A DNA stretch of 42,150 bases from Lachnospiraceae bacterium (GCA_910574715.1 CAJTCH010000046.1:1-42150); one strand, 5' to 3'. Positions 17,263-26,290 are shown, counted from the stretch's first letter. Numbers and translations: made by a program. Notes: generated by a model from the letters alone, not told the origin.

Positions 17263-18567
17263 ATGAAAAGAAAATTGATTGCGGCGTTATTATGCGGAAC
17301 AATGGTGCTGTCCATGGCGGCATGCTCCGGCGGCGGAGATTCCAGTTCTTCAGACGGAGGCGGAGATGGGGAAGCTTCCTCAGACGGCGGGAAGACGGTA
17401 GAACTGTGGACCTGTTGGACAGAAGGCGCGGATACGGAAAAGGCCGGCACAGAGCAGATCGCGAAGTGGGAAGAAGAGACTGGCAATAAGGTAAACCAGA
17501 CAAACTTTACTTATGATATGCTTCACGAGAAGATCCTGACGGCTGCGGCCGGCGGCAATGTTCCGGATCTGATCTGGGGACTTCCAGAGTATGTAGGCGA
17601 GTTCTACAATATGGGAATCCTTGAGGATCTGACAGATCGTTTTAACGGATGGGATGACAAGAGCGCCCTGTCTGACGCGGTTGTGAATGCTATGACCATC
17701 GACGATAAGATCATTGGAGTTCCGTATGAGATGACGGTTCGTGCATATCTGGTGCATGAGGATCAGTTCAAAGATGCGAATGTAGAGACGCCTGCTACCT
17801 GGGAAGACCTGCTGAAACTGACGGATTACAAGGAGAAGAACGGACAGTATCCGACAGAACTTGCCTGCACAGGCGTGCGTTCTGCACAGGAGCTTCTGGT
17901 ATATCTGGCGCAGTATGATCTTGAGATTGCATCTGCCCAGGACGGCGGAAAATACAAATGTACCTGGAATGACAACAAAGAAGAGCTTGAGAACGCGACG
18001 AAGGTATTCCAGTTCTATAAGGATCTGGTTGACAAGGGAATTATCGACGAGAACTGCAAGAACTGGGGCTGGGAAGAGACAGACGAGAACTTTGCAACAG
18101 GTATCGTAGGTTCCTATGTAACAGGAAACTGGCTTGCTGAGAGAGAAGAAGGCAATGCAGATACCATGGGTGACGTATTGGTTGCTCCGATCCCATATCC
18201 GTCTGACGGACAGGCTGCTACATACATGGAATGTAAACCGCTCTTTATCCTGTCTGACAGCAAGAACAAGGAGGAAGCTTTTGATCTGGCATGTGCATTC
18301 TGCAGCAAAGAGTGGCAGGAAGCAGGATTTGCCGACAGATCTCCTCGTTCAGACGTATCTACAGACAGCAAATGGAGCAAGGATTTCCAGGCATTGTCCG
18401 ATACCGGTATCACATTCCCGCCGGTAACCTTAGGCGGCGTGACACAGGCAATGCAGGACGCCATGGCGAAGGTCCTTCAGGAAGGCGAATCACCGGAAGA
18501 GACAGCGAAGTGGCTGTGTGACGCGGTAAATAAGTCTCTGGAAGATTCAGGAGAGCTTAGCGAATAA
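17263..18567 (+). CDS. ABC transporter sugar-binding lipoprotein
   Basis: The 434-residue protein has a lipoprotein signal with lipobox MAAC (Cys about 22), then a Gly/Ser/Asp-rich linker (SGGGDSSSSDGGGDGE). A family 1 solute-binding fold (VELWTCWTEGADTEKAGTEQIAKW onward in pieces; PDLIWGLPEYVGEF; ATWEDLLKLTDY) follows. It captures sugar outside the membrane for the permeases at 18642 and 19568. I start at ATG 17263 because AAAGGAGG lies 7-8 bases ahead. The open frame extends back to 17179, where no ribosome site exists and the leader hairpin would be translated. The alpha-galactosidase-like gene downstream suggests an alpha-galactoside such as raffinose or melibiose, by inference. Confidence 0.92.
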   Translation: MKRKLIAALLCGTMVLSMAACSGGGDSSSSDGGGDGEASSDGGKTVELWTCWTEGADTEKAGTEQIAKWEEETGNKVNQTNFTYDMLHEKILTAAAGGNVPDLIWGLPEYVGEFYNMGILEDLTDRFNGWDDKSALSDAVVNAMTIDDKIIGVPYEMTVRAYLVHEDQFKDANVETPATWEDLLKLTDYKEKNGQYPTELACTGVRSAQELLVYLAQYDLEIASAQDGGKYKCTWNDNKEELENATKVFQFYKDLVDKGIIDENCKNWGWEETDENFATGIVGSYVTGNWLAEREEGNADTMGDVLVAPIPYPSDGQAATYMECKPLFILSDSKNKEEAFDLACAFCSKEWQEAGFADRSPRSDVSTDSKWSKDFQALSDTGITFPPVTLGGVTQAMQDAMAKVLQEGESPEETAKWLCDAVNKSLEDSGELSE

Positions 18568-18579
18568 TGTAATTCAACG

Positions 18580-18618
18580 AAAAGGGGCTGCTGCAGAGGA
18601 TGCAGCATAGCCCCTTTT
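18580..18618 (+). terminator. intercistronic hairpin after the binding-protein gene
   Basis: AAAAGGGGCT (18580-18589) pairs with AGCCCCTTTT (18609-18618), with an inner GCTGC/GCAGC stem and a 7-base loop. It sits between the binding-protein gene and the permeases. Such hairpins usually cap the 3' end of an abundant binding-protein mRNA and let only part of transcription pass, giving more binding protein than permease. Confidence 0.75.
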
Positions 18619-18641
18619 GGCAGTAGAACTGGAGGGAAGAT

Positions 18642-19550
18642 ATGAAAACGTCATCCAAATTGACACGAGACCAGAGGAAGCTTAAGACTGCATTTATTAT
18701 GCTGCTGCCTGCCCTGGTGTTCCTTGCATTGCTGATCGCATTTCCGTTAGGGAAGGTAATCCATGATGCATTTACCCATGTACATCTGATCAATAAGTCA
18801 ATGACCGGATTTGCTGGGATTGAGAATTTTAAGACGATCACAGAAGACGAGCATTTTGTCCAGGCGGTGAAGAATACGATACTCTGGACCATATTCTCGG
18901 TTGCGGGAGAATATCTGATGGGGATGATCACGGCTGTGCTGTTAAATCAGAAGTTTAAGGGGCGCGCGATCTTTCGGACCTGCATCTTTATCCCATGGCT
19001 GGTTCCGATTATCGTTGCCGGTATGACCTGGGACTGGATGCTGAACCCGGAGTTCGGTATCGTCAACTATATGCTGAAAAACATGGGACTGATCAGTAAT
19101 TCTATTAATTTCCTGGGAGATTCGAAATATGCCCTTGCAACGGTGATCTTCGTTAATATCTGGCGAAGCTTCCCGTATTATACCATATCCTTCTTATCGG
19201 CGATGCAGTCGATCCCGGGGGATCTGGCAGAGGCGGCGTCCATCGACGGGGCCGGGATGTTTAGAAGGTTCTTCAGCGTAACATTGCCGCAGCTTCGGTC
19301 GGTATCGCTGATCATCTTATTCATCCATGTGATCTGGACGGCAGTGAATTTCGACTTTATCTGGGTTATGACAGAGGGCGGCCCAAACTATGCGACCGAG
19401 ACGCTTCCGGTTATGATCTACCGGTACTCCATGCGCAAGTTTGATGTAGGTGCGGCTTCCGCGTTGTCTACCATGATGTTTACGGTGATGGTGGTCTTAT
19501 TCATCTTCTATTACCGCAAGAGATCACAGCTCAGCGAAGATATGGCATAG
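18642..19550 (+). CDS. sugar ABC transporter permease 1
   Basis: The 302-residue protein has six membrane segments and the EAA loop that docks the ATPase (DLAEAASIDGAGMFRRFFSV, about 187-206), as in MsmF/UgpA-type permeases. TRDQRKLKTAFIMLLPALVF at the N-terminus is typical. Its partner follows 17 bases downstream. AGGGAAG precedes the ATG. No ATP-binding subunit is encoded nearby, so a shared MsmX-type ATPase elsewhere in the genome is expected. The alpha-galactoside substrate is inferred from the enzyme gene downstream. Confidence 0.93.
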   Translation: MKTSSKLTRDQRKLKTAFIMLLPALVFLALLIAFPLGKVIHDAFTHVHLINKSMTGFAGIENFKTITEDEHFVQAVKNTILWTIFSVAGEYLMGMITAVLLNQKFKGRAIFRTCIFIPWLVPIIVAGMTWDWMLNPEFGIVNYMLKNMGLISNSINFLGDSKYALATVIFVNIWRSFPYYTISFLSAMQSIPGDLAEAASIDGAGMFRRFFSVTLPQLRSVSLIILFIHVIWTAVNFDFIWVMTEGGPNYATETLPVMIYRYSMRKFDVGAASALSTMMFTVMVVLFIFYYRKRSQLSEDMA

Positions 19551-19567
19551 GAAAGGAGAGATGTGAG

Positions 19568-20410
19568 ATGTTGAACAAGAGAAACCGCAAGATTGCCCAA
19601 GTGGTTACATACGTGTTGCTGGTAGTATTTTCTGTATATTGTATCTTCCCGTTCGTGTGGATGGTGATCTCTGCGCTGAAGCCTAAGACGGAGATCCGAA
19701 CGGCGACGCCCTCCTTCGCTATCATAGAACCGACCCTTGAGAATTTCAAGAGAGTGCTGTTCGATGTGGGATTCCTGAATTATATCAAGAACAGCCTGTT
19801 GGTGTCGGTAGTGGCCTGTGTGCTGTCCATGATCGTTGCCATATTGGCGGGGTATGCGCTGAGCAGGTATTTTAAATTGAAGCTGGTGAAGGCATCCAAC
19901 CTTGCCATGATGCTGTCACAGATGATTCCGGGCGTACTGCTTCTGGTTCCGCTGTATCTGATCATGCAGAGGCTCCATGTGCTGGAATCTTACCTGTCAT
20001 TGATCCTGGCGTATACGACGTTCGTGATCCCGCTGTGTACCTTTATGATGAGCAGCTTCTTCGACACGGTGCCTCTTGCACTCGAGGAGGCGGCGGAGAT
20101 AGACGGATGCAGCAAGGCACAGACGATCCTCAGGATTATCCTGCCGCTGTCGATTCCAAGTCTGGTGTCTACAGGGCTGTATGCATTTATCAATGCGTGG
20201 AATGAGTTCATGTTCGGGTATATCTTCATTTCCACGGATCAGTACCGTACACTGACGCCGGCGATTATGCTCTTTAAAGGGGCCAATACCATTGACTGGG
20301 GCGGACTGATGGCTGGATCCGTGATCGCGGTGATCCCGGTGACGCTGATCTTCCTGTTCCTGCAGAGGTACTTCCTGGCCGGATTAATGAGCGGGTCTGT
20401 GAAGGGGTAG
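19568..20410 (+). CDS. sugar ABC transporter permease 2
   Basis: The 280-residue protein has six membrane segments and an EAA loop (LALEEAAEIDGCSKAQTILRI, shown in part; about 172-192), as in MsmG/UgpE-type permeases. It pairs with the previous permease to form the channel. GGAAAGGAGAG precedes the ATG. The gap to the GH36 gene is 68 bases, with its own good ribosome site (AAAGGAGAG), so transport and hydrolysis are probably on one transcript. Confidence 0.93.
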   Translation: MLNKRNRKIAQVVTYVLLVVFSVYCIFPFVWMVISALKPKTEIRTATPSFAIIEPTLENFKRVLFDVGFLNYIKNSLLVSVVACVLSMIVAILAGYALSRYFKLKLVKASNLAMMLSQMIPGVLLLVPLYLIMQRLHVLESYLSLILAYTTFVIPLCTFMMSSFFDTVPLALEEAAEIDGCSKAQTILRIILPLSIPSLVSTGLYAFINAWNEFMFGYIFISTDQYRTLTPAIMLFKGANTIDWGGLMAGSVIAVIPVTLIFLFLQRYFLAGLMSGSVKG

Positions 20411-20478
20411 CAATAGGACGGATTCACTGCTGCGAGTACCATTGGTATGAACAGTAGTGCAGAAAGGAGAGTGTTAAA

Positions 20479-22587
20479 ATGAGACGGATAGAGATATGTG
20501 AGAATGGACTTCACATGGTGTGGGAGATCACGGACAGTAATGAGATCAAGCTGCTGCATTTCTCGGCGCTGCCATTTTCGGAGACGGATCTTACATCAGA
20601 TACGGGTACCCAGTCCTTTTATCCGGTTGAGATACTGGTGTCCGGACAGGACCGGGTAGGAGAGCGTCATGGATCGAAATACATCCAGACTTCGCCCGGA
20701 TACCGCATGAAATATAAGGATTTCAAGGATTACAGGAATGAAAAGGGACGCAAGCTTGAGGTCACAACGGAGGACAAGGAGACAGGGATCCTGGCAGTGA
20801 GCCATGTGCAGTTCTATGACGGGATCGCGGTAATCCGCTCCTGGACGGAAGTGACGAATGCAGGGGAGGAACCGCAAGGATTGGAGTATGTGTCTTCCTT
20901 CGCGTTAAATGGAATCGAGAAGGAGGGAATGAAGGACTTCGATGATAAGCTCAAGCTCTATATTCCTCACAACGCATGGCAGAAGGAGCTGCACTGGAAC
21001 AGCTATCTGCCCAAAGACCTGGGGTTATCCTTATCTCAGCCTTATGGGATGTACCGTTCTTCCAAGACGATCGGAATAGGGAACACCGGTAACTGGTCTG
21101 CCAAAGAATACCTGCCTATGGGGTATCTGGAGAATCTGGAGACGAACTCGGCGCTCTACTGGCAGATCGAGCACAACGGCTCCTGGTACTGGGAGATCAG
21201 CGACCAGGACGGGCATGTGTATCTGAAATTAAGCGGTCCTACAGAGCATCATAACCACTGGTGGAAGAACCTGAAGCCTGGGGAGACCTTCGTCACGGTA
21301 CCGGTGAGCGTGGGAAGCTGCGCCGGCGGATTCGACGAGGCCATGGGAGAACTGACGAAATACCGCAGGGCGATCCGCCGTGTGAATGACGATAATAAGA
21401 ACCTGAAAATCATCTTCAACGACTATATGAACTGTCTCTTCGGCGATCCGACCACGGAGAAGGAGATCCCGCTGATCGACAAGGCTGCGGAAGCCGGATG
21501 CGAATACTACTGTGTGGACTGCGGCTGGTATTCTGACGGCTACTGGTGGGACGGAGTCGGAGAGTGGCTTCCGTCCAGGAAGCGTTTCCCGGGCGGGCTT
21601 CGGGAAGTGATGGACTATATCCGAAGCAAAGGCATGATTCCGGGAGTCTGGCTGGAGCTTGAGGTCATGGGGATCAAATGTCCCAAGGCAGACCGGGTTC
21701 CGGACGACTGGTATTTTACCCGCCACGGGAAGAGGGTCTACGACAGGAGCCGTTATCAGCTTGATTACAGAAACCCGGAGGTTCGGGAGCATGCGACGGA
21801 GGTCATTGACCGACTGGTAAATGAATATGGTGTGGGTTACATTAAGATGGATTACAATATCGAGCCGGGAATCGGAACAGAGTTGAATGCCGACAGTTTC
21901 GGCGACGGGCTTCTGGGGCACAACCGGGCATATCTTGCGTGGCTGGACGGAATATTTGAGAAATATCCGGAGCTGATCATCGAGAACTGCTCGTCAGGAG
22001 GGCTTCGGATGGATTATGCCATGCTGTCCCGTTACAGCATCCAGTCCACCAGCGACCAAGAGAACTATGTGCGGTACGCTACGATCGCGGCGAATTCACC
22101 TTCTGCGCTGACGCCGGAACAGTCGGCGATCTGGTCTTATCCGCTGACCGAAGGGGATCGGGAAGAGGTCATCTACAATATGGTCAATGCAATCCTTATG
22201 AGGATCCATCAGAGCGGTCATCTGGCGGAGCTTAGCGAAGAGCGGATGGACTGTGTGAAGGAGGCGCTTGACTTCTATAAGTCGATCCGGGGAGATATCA
22301 AAGAGTCGCTGCCCTACTGGCCGCTGGGTATCTCGGCTTACAAGGATCCGTGGGTGAGCCTTGGACTACGTGTGCCGGGGAAGGATTATCTGGCCGTGTG
22401 GAGACGAAACAGCCAGTTTGCCATGACGGCTATTCCGGTAAAACATCTGAGAGGGAAGGATGTAGAGGTCGTGTGCGGGTACCCGAAGGCGGGAGACTGC
22501 AAGTGGAGATGGAATAAAGAGGCAGGGGAGCTTACGGTTGAGCTTCCGGCGCCGGTGAGTGCACGTGTGTTCCGGTTAAGATATTAA
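20479..22587 (+). CDS. GH36-type alpha-galactosidase-like glycoside hydrolase
   Basis: The 702-residue enzyme has a beta-rich N-terminal domain (about 1-290) and a TIM barrel (about 300-620). KMDYN holds the expected nucleophile D458, STSDQENY the expected acid/base D526, and SSGGLRMDYAM the usual GG(G)R.D loop. YYCVDCGWYSDG and FPGGLREVMDYIRSKGMIPGVW, read in pieces, match the GH36 frame. The family's usual EPE after the GVW strand reads ELEVMG here. That, and SDQEN where SDNTD is common, makes it an atypical member. There is no signal peptide, so it acts in the cytoplasm on imported sugar. An alpha-galactoside is the best guess; alpha-N-acetylgalactosamine or another sugar is possible. Confidence 0.85.
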   Translation: MRRIEICENGLHMVWEITDSNEIKLLHFSALPFSETDLTSDTGTQSFYPVEILVSGQDRVGERHGSKYIQTSPGYRMKYKDFKDYRNEKGRKLEVTTEDKETGILAVSHVQFYDGIAVIRSWTEVTNAGEEPQGLEYVSSFALNGIEKEGMKDFDDKLKLYIPHNAWQKELHWNSYLPKDLGLSLSQPYGMYRSSKTIGIGNTGNWSAKEYLPMGYLENLETNSALYWQIEHNGSWYWEISDQDGHVYLKLSGPTEHHNHWWKNLKPGETFVTVPVSVGSCAGGFDEAMGELTKYRRAIRRVNDDNKNLKIIFNDYMNCLFGDPTTEKEIPLIDKAAEAGCEYYCVDCGWYSDGYWWDGVGEWLPSRKRFPGGLREVMDYIRSKGMIPGVWLELEVMGIKCPKADRVPDDWYFTRHGKRVYDRSRYQLDYRNPEVREHATEVIDRLVNEYGVGYIKMDYNIEPGIGTELNADSFGDGLLGHNRAYLAWLDGIFEKYPELIIENCSSGGLRMDYAMLSRYSIQSTSDQENYVRYATIAANSPSALTPEQSAIWSYPLTEGDREEVIYNMVNAILMRIHQSGHLAELSEERMDCVKEALDFYKSIRGDIKESLPYWPLGISAYKDPWVSLGLRVPGKDYLAVWRRNSQFAMTAIPVKHLRGKDVEVVCGYPKAGDCKWRWNKEAGELTVELPAPVSARVFRLRY

Positions 22588-22642
22588 GAACGGATGTGGG
22601 CTTTAATCATGGATTGTTTTGCAAATAAATTATAGCAAAGGC

Positions 22643-22671
22643 TTTACACTGCGATCACCGGTTGATATAAT
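22643..22671 (+). promoter_or_regulatory. promoter of the 49-residue protein gene
   Basis: TTTACA (22643-22648), exactly 17 bases, and TATAAT (22666-22671) form a near-consensus sigma-A promoter 45 bases ahead of the small gene. Confidence 0.7.
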
Positions 22672-22715
22672 AAAAGTGACAAGTAAACGGCACTTATTAA
22701 AAGGTGGTGAACGAT

Positions 22716-22865
22716 ATGGGTATGAGCGACCAGCAATTTGAAGTTTATAACGCTTTGATAACTTTTGTTGATGAATTAATTGACAGAGAGACAGATGAAA
22801 ATGAAAAAGAAAAGCTAAAAATACGCAAGAAAAACATTCTTGCGAATAATAAAGAAATAAACTAA
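22716..22865 (+). CDS. 49-residue acidic/basic small protein, function unknown
   Basis: The frame from ATG 22716 encodes 49 residues, beginning MGMSDQQFEVYNALITFVDE and ending in a Lys-rich tail. It is predicted to be helical: an amphipathic first half and a charged second half (RETDENEKEKLKIRKK). AAGGTGGTG lies 8 bases ahead, a consensus promoter lies upstream and an 11-bp terminator stem starts 4 bases after the stop. This is a complete single-gene unit, which argues against a chance ORF. I do not recognise the family. It is AT-richer than the sugar genes beside it and may have been acquired. Confidence 0.7.
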   Translation: MGMSDQQFEVYNALITFVDELIDRETDENEKEKLKIRKKNILANNKEIN

Positions 22866-22869
22866 TTAA

Positions 22870-22908
22870 GGTGTAAAGTCTTTAGCGAATTAGTAAGGAC
22901 TTTACACC
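22870..22908 (+). terminator. terminator of the small-protein gene
   Basis: GGTGTAAAGTC (22870-22880) and GACTTTACACC (22898-22908) pair perfectly over 11 bases around a 17-base loop, followed by a short TTTACT tail. AA precedes the left arm, so it could work in both directions. Confidence 0.75.
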
Positions 22909-23005
22909 TTTACTATTCTTATAATTTTTCTCTGATTGCCGATATAAAATATAAATAATGATTTATAGTGTTTGGTAGGTATCTGGTTAAGGGAGGTGTA
23001 TCTTT

Positions 23006-23905
23006 GTGAATTTTAATATGATCCAGTCGTTGAATGCATATACAAGGAATATGGAGATGCAGATGAAGTGGCAGCAGAAGAAGGCGAACAGCGACTTTAC
23101 TGCGGACGGGAGTATGAAGCTGGATGCGGTAAGCCGGCAGGCGGAAGAGATCAGACAGGCCCAGGCGGATGGTTCGGCGAAGCTTGCCGCACAGATCAGG
23201 ACGAAGCTTGCGAACGGTAAGAAGCTGACGGCGGAAGAGATGGAGTATCTGCAGAAGAACGATCCGCAGATGTATCAGAAGGTGAAGTCTATCGAAGCAG
23301 AGCAGAAGAATTATGAGAATGAGCTTAAGAGATGTAAGACGAAGGAAGAAGTCCAGCGCGTGAGGACGAACCATGCGGCAGCTTCTCTAAGTGCGGTAAA
23401 TAATATCAAGAATAATCCGAACATACCTGAGGGTAAAAAATTGGAGCTGATCTGGCAGGAACATATGAAGAATCAGGCTTTGGAGGAAGTCACGAAGGAA
23501 TTCGTGGAGAGCGGCAAGTATGCTAAGCTTCCGACAGAGGCGGAGAAGGCCAAGGCCGAGAAGGAACTGGAAGAGGCGAAGAAGGCCGAGAAGGGCATCG
23601 AAGATCCGGAAGAGAAGATCGAGGAGGAGACCGAAGCCAAGAGTGATTCTGAGGCGGATGACGTGAAAGAGACGGAGCGGGCAGACGGAGTGGATGATTC
23701 ATCGCAGGAGAATCAGATTGACGCAGCGAAGGCTCATGAAGCCGTTGAAAGGAGCAGGGCAGCCCTGCAGAAGCATGAGTTGACCCGCATGGAAGCTGAG
23801 ACAACCCCGGAGGCTTTGAAGGTGAAGAGAGCCAAGGCCAGAGCGGCATACGAAGGCGTGCAGATGGAAGCACCGAGACAGCTTATGGATGTGAAGGTTG
23901 ATTAA
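23006..23905 (+). CDS. helical protein of unknown function
   Basis: The 299-residue protein begins with GTG at 23006, seven bases after GGGAGGTG. It has no signal peptide or membrane segment. Residues 1-170 are Lys/Gln/Glu-rich helix, with the phrase LTAEEMEYLQKNDPQMYQKV. Residues about 175-245 form a very acidic low-complexity stretch (EAEKAKAEKELEEAKKAEKG, then DPEEKIEEE). The end is again helical, finishing MEAPRQLMDVKVD. The LxAEEMEYL...P.LY segment recalls proteins found widely in Lachnospiraceae, but I cannot name a function. It may be a structural or scaffold protein. It is probably a stand-alone gene; the next terminator to the right is at 24111. Confidence 0.75.
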   Translation: MNFNMIQSLNAYTRNMEMQMKWQQKKANSDFTADGSMKLDAVSRQAEEIRQAQADGSAKLAAQIRTKLANGKKLTAEEMEYLQKNDPQMYQKVKSIEAEQKNYENELKRCKTKEEVQRVRTNHAAASLSAVNNIKNNPNIPEGKKLELIWQEHMKNQALEEVTKEFVESGKYAKLPTEAEKAKAEKELEEAKKAEKGIEDPEEKIEEETEAKSDSEADDVKETERADGVDDSSQENQIDAAKAHEAVERSRAALQKHELTRMEAETTPEALKVKRAKARAAYEGVQMEAPRQLMDVKVD

Positions 23906-24110
23906 TAATAGCGTTGCGTAGTATTCCGATTTTACAGCTATGTTTCCTTACAGTTTTATCATAAGCAATTCTTACGCCCAGGATTCGTCCAGTGTATTTG
24001 GGAGATCCAGTAATTCCAAGATTATTATTCGTCTTCCCATGAATCTATCCCCTTTCTTCTTAAACTTGAATATGAATTTCTGATCCTCTGTGATTAAAAA
24101 GGGTATTGCA
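23906..24110. other. non-coding gap
   Basis: I see no convincing gene here. On the minus strand ATG 24040 with AAAGGGG ahead gives only 22 codons, and the neighbouring frame is open but has no start. The rest is AT-rich sequence without a clear promoter. Confidence 0.5.
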
Positions 24111-24138
24111 AGAGCATGGAGTTGTCCATGCTCTTTTT
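24111..24138 (+). terminator. rho-independent terminator
   Basis: AGAGCATGGA (24111-24120) and TCCATGCTCT (24125-24134) form a perfect 10-bp stem with a GTTG loop, followed by TTTT. It should stop transcription from the left before the promoter at 24193. Confidence 0.85.
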
Positions 24139-24192
24139 GCGGGGAATATTCAGGGCGTATTTTTCGATATTATTTATGCATGCAAACTTGAC

Positions 24193-24221
24193 TTGACGCG
24201 TAAACATGTTATTATTATAAA
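24193..24221 (+). promoter_or_regulatory. promoter of the transglutaminase-like gene
   Basis: TTGACG (24193-24198), 17 bases and TATAAA (24216-24221) lie 30 bases ahead of the ATG at 24251. An overlapping TTGACT (24188-24193) gives an alternative -35. Confidence 0.65.
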
Positions 24222-24250
24222 GAAGTATGATAGCGAAAGGAGAAGACAGA

Positions 24251-26290
24251 ATGGCAAATCTAAAAAGCAGATTCAGGCAGGTTTTTGCATGTATGCTGGC
24301 AACCGGAATGCTGGTTGGCGGGCTGAGTCTTACGGCATTGCCGGTATCTGCGGAAGACCAATACCAATCCGGGGATTTTGGTTCTGGCAAATTGACAGGT
24401 GTAAGCCTGGATGTATATAGATACTTGAAAGAAGAGATTAAGAAGACAGCGGCAGGAAGCAGGCAGAGTGCGGAATATGATATCTCGTCTATAGTCCAGA
24501 CGCTGGGAGAAGCAGAGGAACTCAACACCAGTCTTGAGACCATTAACGATTATCTTCTGATGGATTGCCCGTATGATTTATATTGGTATGACAAATCTGC
24601 CAAGGATGCGAACCCGGGCGTGGCGGGTGCGATCAGGCTCAATTATAATTATACAAGCAGCGGGCAGGCCAAGGATGTGATCGTCAGGATGCTGGTTTCC
24701 AAGGAGTACCGGTCAGAGAATTCGGCGGGCAGCGGTGAGTCCTGGTACTATACTGTAGATACAGGGCGTACCCAGAAGGCAAGGACGATTCCTGCGATAG
24801 CTCAGGATATTGTGAATGCTCATGCAGATAAGTCCGATTATGAGAAGCTGCTTGCCTATAAGAATGCGATCTGCGATCTGGTAGTCTACGATGAGGCTGC
24901 TGTCGGGCCGAATTATCAGCTTTCTAACGAGCCGTGGCAGTTGATATCCGTATTTGACGGAGATCCGAACACCAATGTTGTCTGTGAGGGGTATTCCAAA
25001 GCGTTTCAGTATCTCTGTGATCTGTCAGAGTTCGATAATGCAAGATGCTACACGGTTTCCGGCGGGATGGCAGGCGGGACGGGATCAGGATTTCATATGT
25101 GGAATATCGTTACTATTGACGGTGCGAATTATATGACGGATGTGACCAATTGTGACGCGGGCACTGTCGGCGCGCCGAATCTGTTATTTCTGGCGGCTCC
25201 TTCAGAAGGAAGCTGGGATACACAGTATAATTTCTCGGCAGGGATTAACTATAAGTACGATAATGTTATGAACGGATTGTTCGGCGAGAGTATTTTGAAG
25301 CTGGCTGACAAGAGCTATGAAGCGCCGACTAACCCTGGCTCGTCTGGGCAGCCGGATAATTCCGGTGATCAGACTCCTATTGCGCAGCCAGATAATTCAG
25401 GAAATCCGGCTATCTCAGATAATTCGGGCAGTACCGGGAATTCGGATGCTTCCGGACAGCCGGCTCCTATTGCGCAGCCGGATAATTCGGCAGGCTCCGA
25501 TACCTCAGACAAGAAAGAACAGTCGGAGAAAACTGATGATACCAAGAAGAAAAAGAAGACAAAGAAGACAGGAAACGCTAAAAAACAGGATACATCAGAG
25601 ACAGACAACATAGAGAAATCAAAACTTGGCATGGAAATCCTTGACCCTGCCGTTCAAGGTGAATATCAGGTGGTAGAAGAGGGTATCAGGGCCACATATG
25701 TGAAGAATGGTGATGATCTGGAATTCGTCGACGCGTCTAAGATTGAAGATGTGGTGAGGGGCAAGTTAACACAGAAGCATAAGCTTGCTGCAACGGATGT
25801 CCAGGTTCATGAGATTGCGCTTAAGGTCAAGAATGACAAGGGTGAGTGGGAGGATGCCGCGGCAGAGAAGTTCCCCAAGAGCGGAATCAAGATCACTATG
25901 CCTTATCCAACGGGAACGAATAAGAATTTCCAGTTCTACGGGCAGCATCTGTTTGCAGAAGACGTGAACGGATATAAAGCAGGAACGATAGAAAATCTGG
26001 AGATCACGAAGGAGGACGGCGGAATATCCTTCGTTGTACATGGATTGTCACCGGTGTCTATTGGATGGAGTGATCAAGAAACGGAAGAGGATGCAACGGA
26101 CTCCCAGGAAGCTGTGTCCGATCAGACGAGCAGGAATACTTCTCAGCGATCAGATTCTGGAAGCGATCAGCAGAAAACCCGCACGAAAAGTCCGAAGACG
26201 GCGGATGACAGTGCCATTATGTTCTATGTAGTTCTAATGTTGTTGGCGGTGGGAACTGGAAGTGTCTATAGGAGGAGAATTCGATTATAA
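24251..26290 (+). CDS. secreted transglutaminase-like protein, probably wall-anchored
   Basis: The 679-residue protein starts at ATG 24251 (AAAGGAG 8 bases ahead). It has a signal peptide (cut after about 34, PVSAED). A transglutaminase/protease-like domain (about 60-350) shows Cys245 in VVCEGYSKAF, His282 in HMWN and Asp297 in YMTDVTN, a plausible triad. A Pro/Asn/Ser linker with repeated PIAQPDNS units follows, then a Lys-rich stretch (KKKKKTKKTGNAKK), a beta domain (about 450-600), and a C-terminal SPKTADD, membrane helix and RRRIR tail. SPKTA differs from the sortase motif (S/N/L)PxTG by A for G. It may remodel or bind wall peptides. The next gene overlaps by one base. Confidence 0.82.
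   Translation: MANLKSRFRQVFACMLATGMLVGGLSLTALPVSAEDQYQSGDFGSGKLTGVSLDVYRYLKEEIKKTAAGSRQSAEYDISSIVQTLGEAEELNTSLETINDYLLMDCPYDLYWYDKSAKDANPGVAGAIRLNYNYTSSGQAKDVIVRMLVSKEYRSENSAGSGESWYYTVDTGRTQKARTIPAIAQDIVNAHADKSDYEKLLAYKNAICDLVVYDEAAVGPNYQLSNEPWQLISVFDGDPNTNVVCEGYSKAFQYLCDLSEFDNARCYTVSGGMAGGTGSGFHMWNIVTIDGANYMTDVTNCDAGTVGAPNLLFLAAPSEGSWDTQYNFSAGINYKYDNVMNGLFGESILKLADKSYEAPTNPGSSGQPDNSGDQTPIAQPDNSGNPAISDNSGSTGNSDASGQPAPIAQPDNSAGSDTSDKKEQSEKTDDTKKKKKTKKTGNAKKQDTSETDNIEKSKLGMEILDPAVQGEYQVVEEGIRATYVKNGDDLEFVDASKIEDVVRGKLTQKHKLAATDVQVHEIALKVKNDKGEWEDAAAEKFPKSGIKITMPYPTGTNKNFQFYGQHLFAEDVNGYKAGTIENLEITKEDGGISFVVHGLSPVSIGWSDQETEEDATDSQEAVSDQTSRNTSQRSDSGSDQQKTRTKSPKTADDSAIMFYVVLMLLAVGTGSVYRRRIRL
25375..25490 (+). 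repeat. repeated Pro-Asp-Asn-Ser linker
   Basis: The linker of the wall protein contains two near-identical DNA copies encoding PIAQPDNS (about 25375-25400 and 25465-25490), with further QPDNSG and DNSGS units around them. Such in-frame repeats let the linker change length by recombination, altering how far the catalytic domain stands from the wall. Confidence 0.7.

Noticed and set aside
23972..24040. Minus-strand 22-codon ORF with an AAAGGGG site; the next frame reads on as an open stretch after one added A.
   Set aside because: Too short, no known homologue, and the continuation needs an assumed deletion.
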